Source: an uncultured Thiotrichales bacterium (GTDB lineage Bacteria > Pseudomonadota > Gammaproteobacteria > CAZUMV01). Taken from it: a stretch of 45,329 nt of DNA. A program made the position numbers and the translations under genes. Below the pieces are notes generated by a model, which had not been told where the DNA came from, ran no database searches, and saw nothing but the letters and a program-made list of their open reading frames with translations. This document shows, piece after piece, positions 44,270-45,329 of the stretch (position 1 is its first letter; the number at the start of each line of letters is the position of its first letter). The stretch lies in assembly GCA_938041655.1 (NCBI GenBank), contig CALISW010000078.1, forward strand, positions 1 to 45,329, written 5' to 3'.

Positions 44270-44307
44270 TCAAAAAGCCTGGCGACTAACACCGTCGGGT
44301 TTTTTTA
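44270..44307 (+). terminator. weak terminator-like hairpin after the thioredoxin-fold gene
   Basis: CGAC and GTCG pair with an outer CC/GG interrupted by a bulge, and a T-run follows. It is the only candidate between this gene and the convergent cupin gene. Confidence 0.4.
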
Positions 44308-44384
44308 TGCCTTAAGAAAAAGTCGGCCCATCTGAATATCATTTAGCTAAAACACCGTTGAGACAATAACCAGTCCATACTCTC

Positions 44385-44723
44385 TTAAGCCGCCTCTCCT
44401 CCATCAGGTCCGTAAAAGATAGCCCAAGTGACCAAATCATGCATCTCTATAAAGCGATGCTCAATACCTGCAGCAACAAACAAGACATCACCCTGATCGA
44501 AGGCCAAATGCTCGCCATCCAGCTCCAACACGCCATTACCCTGCATTACCACATAGATCTCATCCTGGGTGTGCGCGCTTTGATAGTCCTTACCCTGCGG
44601 GGCAAAGACAATGAGTGACATGGAGCCATGCTGCATAGCATCTATATCCCACACACCCTCTGGCCACGTGGTGGTTGGTTGCAATGGCAGCTTTGCCAGA
44701 TGTTCTTTTAGTCCGATCTTCAT
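44385..44723 (-). CDS. small cupin-domain protein
   Basis: The 112-residue protein is a single cupin domain: first motif with S-A-H-T-Q-D-E-I-Y-V-V-M-Q-G-N-G (H, then E), second motif G-D-V-L-F-V-A-A-G-I-E-H-R-F with its His. These residues form the usual metal site. Such small cupins are sugar- or metabolite-binding or have dioxygenase activity; none can be chosen here. The ATG at 44723, with AGGA before it, is used rather than a TTG two codons earlier. No signal peptide, single gene. Confidence 0.88.
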   Translation of the reverse strand: MKIGLKEHLAKLPLQPTTTWPEGVWDIDAMQHGSMSLIVFAPQGKDYQSAHTQDEIYVVMQGNGVLELDGEHLAFDQGDVLFVAAGIEHRFIEMHDLVTWAIFYGPDGGEAA

Positions 44724-44824
44724 CAGCAATCCTATTACTTATTACTAGTATTGAGATTGTGATAGTAGACCCGAATGAATGGGGTTAGCAAGAAACAATC
44801 AATCTTGGGTATTTTCCTACAGAC

Positions 44825-44853
44825 ATAAAAAAGGGCCGCTATAAGCGGCCCTT
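44825..44853 (-). terminator. terminator of the peptidoglycan-binding protein gene
   Basis: A perfect 10-bp stem AAGGGCCGCT/AGCGGCCCTT with a 3-base loop is followed on the minus strand by a T-run. It lies 23 bp after the stop of that gene. Confidence 0.92.
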
Positions 44854-44876
44854 CTTGATCAGTAAGACTGATTAAG

Positions 44877-45329
44877 TTACAGAGTAATACCCAGTGACTT
44901 AACAGTTTCCATGGTGATCATAGTGGTCTTAACCAAACCTTTTGAAGCCTGGTAAGACTGCATAGCATTGATAGTCTGACTACCAACTACACCGTCGATA
45001 GGGCCATTGTAGTGACCTGCTTTCTTAAGCGCAGACTGAATGCTTTGGATATTGCCGCGAGTCATGTTCTTTTGACAAAGAACTGACATCCACTGCATAG
45101 CACCGGCAGAAGCTTGCTCCTGACGAGTTACCGTACCGTACTCTTCAGGAATCGCAATACGACGCTCTGAGTGAGGCTTAACTTGCTTACGTACAGTTAC
45201 CGTCTTGTACTCAGCAGGAATCACTTCCGTACGAGTTGAAGCAGGAGTCTTGACTACACGTTTGGTGACAGTCTTGTACTGAGCAGGAGTTGAAGCACCA
45301 CAGATTGCGTTACCTGTTGGACGTGAACC
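44877..45329 (-). CDS. peptidoglycan-binding-domain protein with Tyr-Lys-Thr-Val repeats (5' end outside window)
   Basis: The frame runs off the right end; 150 codons are visible. The C-terminal part is a peptidoglycan-binding type 1 domain: I-Q-S-A-L-K-K-A-G-H-Y-N-G-P-I-D-G-V-V-G, then T-I-N-A-M-Q-S-Y-Q. Before it are three imperfect repeats of about 24 residues with the core P-A-x-Y-K-T-V-T (P-A-Q-Y-K-T-V-T, P-A-E-Y-K-T-V-T, P-E-E-Y-G-T-V-T), known in envelope proteins that have such repeats before a cell-wall domain. A GTG at 45224 is internal and not the start. A role in cell-wall binding is inferred. Confidence 0.85.
   Translation of the reverse strand, partial: GSRPTGNAICGASTPAQYKTVTKRVVKTPASTRTEVIPAEYKTVTVRKQVKPHSERRIAIPEEYGTVTRQEQASAGAMQWMSVLCQKNMTRGNIQSIQSALKKAGHYNGPIDGVVGSQTINAMQSYQASKGLVKTTMITMETVKSLGITL

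Noticed and set aside
44022-44315. Second ORF overlapping the thioredoxin-fold gene
   Set aside because: It lies in another frame, lacks recognisable motifs and runs through the terminator-like hairpin.
1-45329. Phage, insertion sequence, CRISPR, tRNA or genomic island
   Set aside because: No transposase, integrase, direct-repeat array, tRNA cloverleaf or shift in composition was seen on either strand.

Overview
The window reads as ordinary chromosome of a free-living gammaproteobacterium, probably aquatic and not an enterobacterium. The evidence is the purE-purK pair, the rsmA-apaG-apaH order, rplM-rpsI, RecQ, and many diderm envelope proteins (lipoproteins, TonB-like N terminus, CPHC thioredoxin). 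Base composition by eye is mid-40s to high-40s percent GC and even. I see no insertion sequence, phage, tRNA, rRNA or CRISPR array. Coding density is very high, with many 1-11 bp overlaps. I cannot name the genus.

Layout: (1) 1-3183, end of a YaiI/YqxD protein, a TauE-type exporter, and RecQ on the opposite strand. (2) 3227-8353, all minus strand: a small membrane protein, a PQQ-type sugar dehydrogenase lipoprotein, a small Cys-containing lipoprotein coupled to a large TonB-like/DUF4900-like protein, and a two-subunit 3-oxoacid CoA-transferase. (3) 8555-14180, plus strand: dienelactone hydrolase, cytoplasmic-looking B12-type metal receptor, TetR regulator, fused isobutyryl-CoA mutase IcmF, DUF1289. 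(4) 14167-16680, minus: YlqF GTPase, NTP/NDP-exchanger-like transporter, small lipoprotein. (5) 16810-21365: a DUF6279 lipoprotein, then a convergent three-gene operon of uncharacterised helical, membrane-anchored and coiled-coil proteins with its own promoter and a palindrome at the start site. (6) 21504-25832, minus: rpe, trpE, trpG, trpD and a YciA-like thioesterase. (7) 26001-29772: cupin-like protein, RsmC-like methyltransferase, purK, purE, divergent purC. (8) 29906-32287: glycine-zipper protein, rsmA, apaG, apaH. (9) 32299-38958: six tightly overlapping genes RDD-SpoIIM-DUF4129-DUF4350-MoxR-DUF58. (10) 38961-45329: trmO, YidB-like, YebE-like, rplM-rpsI, rhodanese-like, acyltransferase, thioredoxin-like, cupin, and a truncated peptidoglycan-binding protein.

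Working together: the CoA-transferase, IcmF and TetR point to short branched-chain acyl-CoA/ketoacid metabolism, with the metal receptor as a possible cobalamin partner. The purEK/purC and trp sets are biosynthetic. The MoxR-DUF58 operon looks like a membrane chaperone complex of known composition but poorly known role.

The best candidate for an undescribed system is the operon at 17733-21365: a soluble all-helical 391-aa protein, a single-pass 302-aa protein with a periplasmic domain, and a 505-aa coiled-coil protein with a conserved-looking aromatic island and an Arg/Ser/Gly-rich tail. Nothing in these proteins names an enzyme; they look structural. Family names are from memory of sequence families; no search was run.
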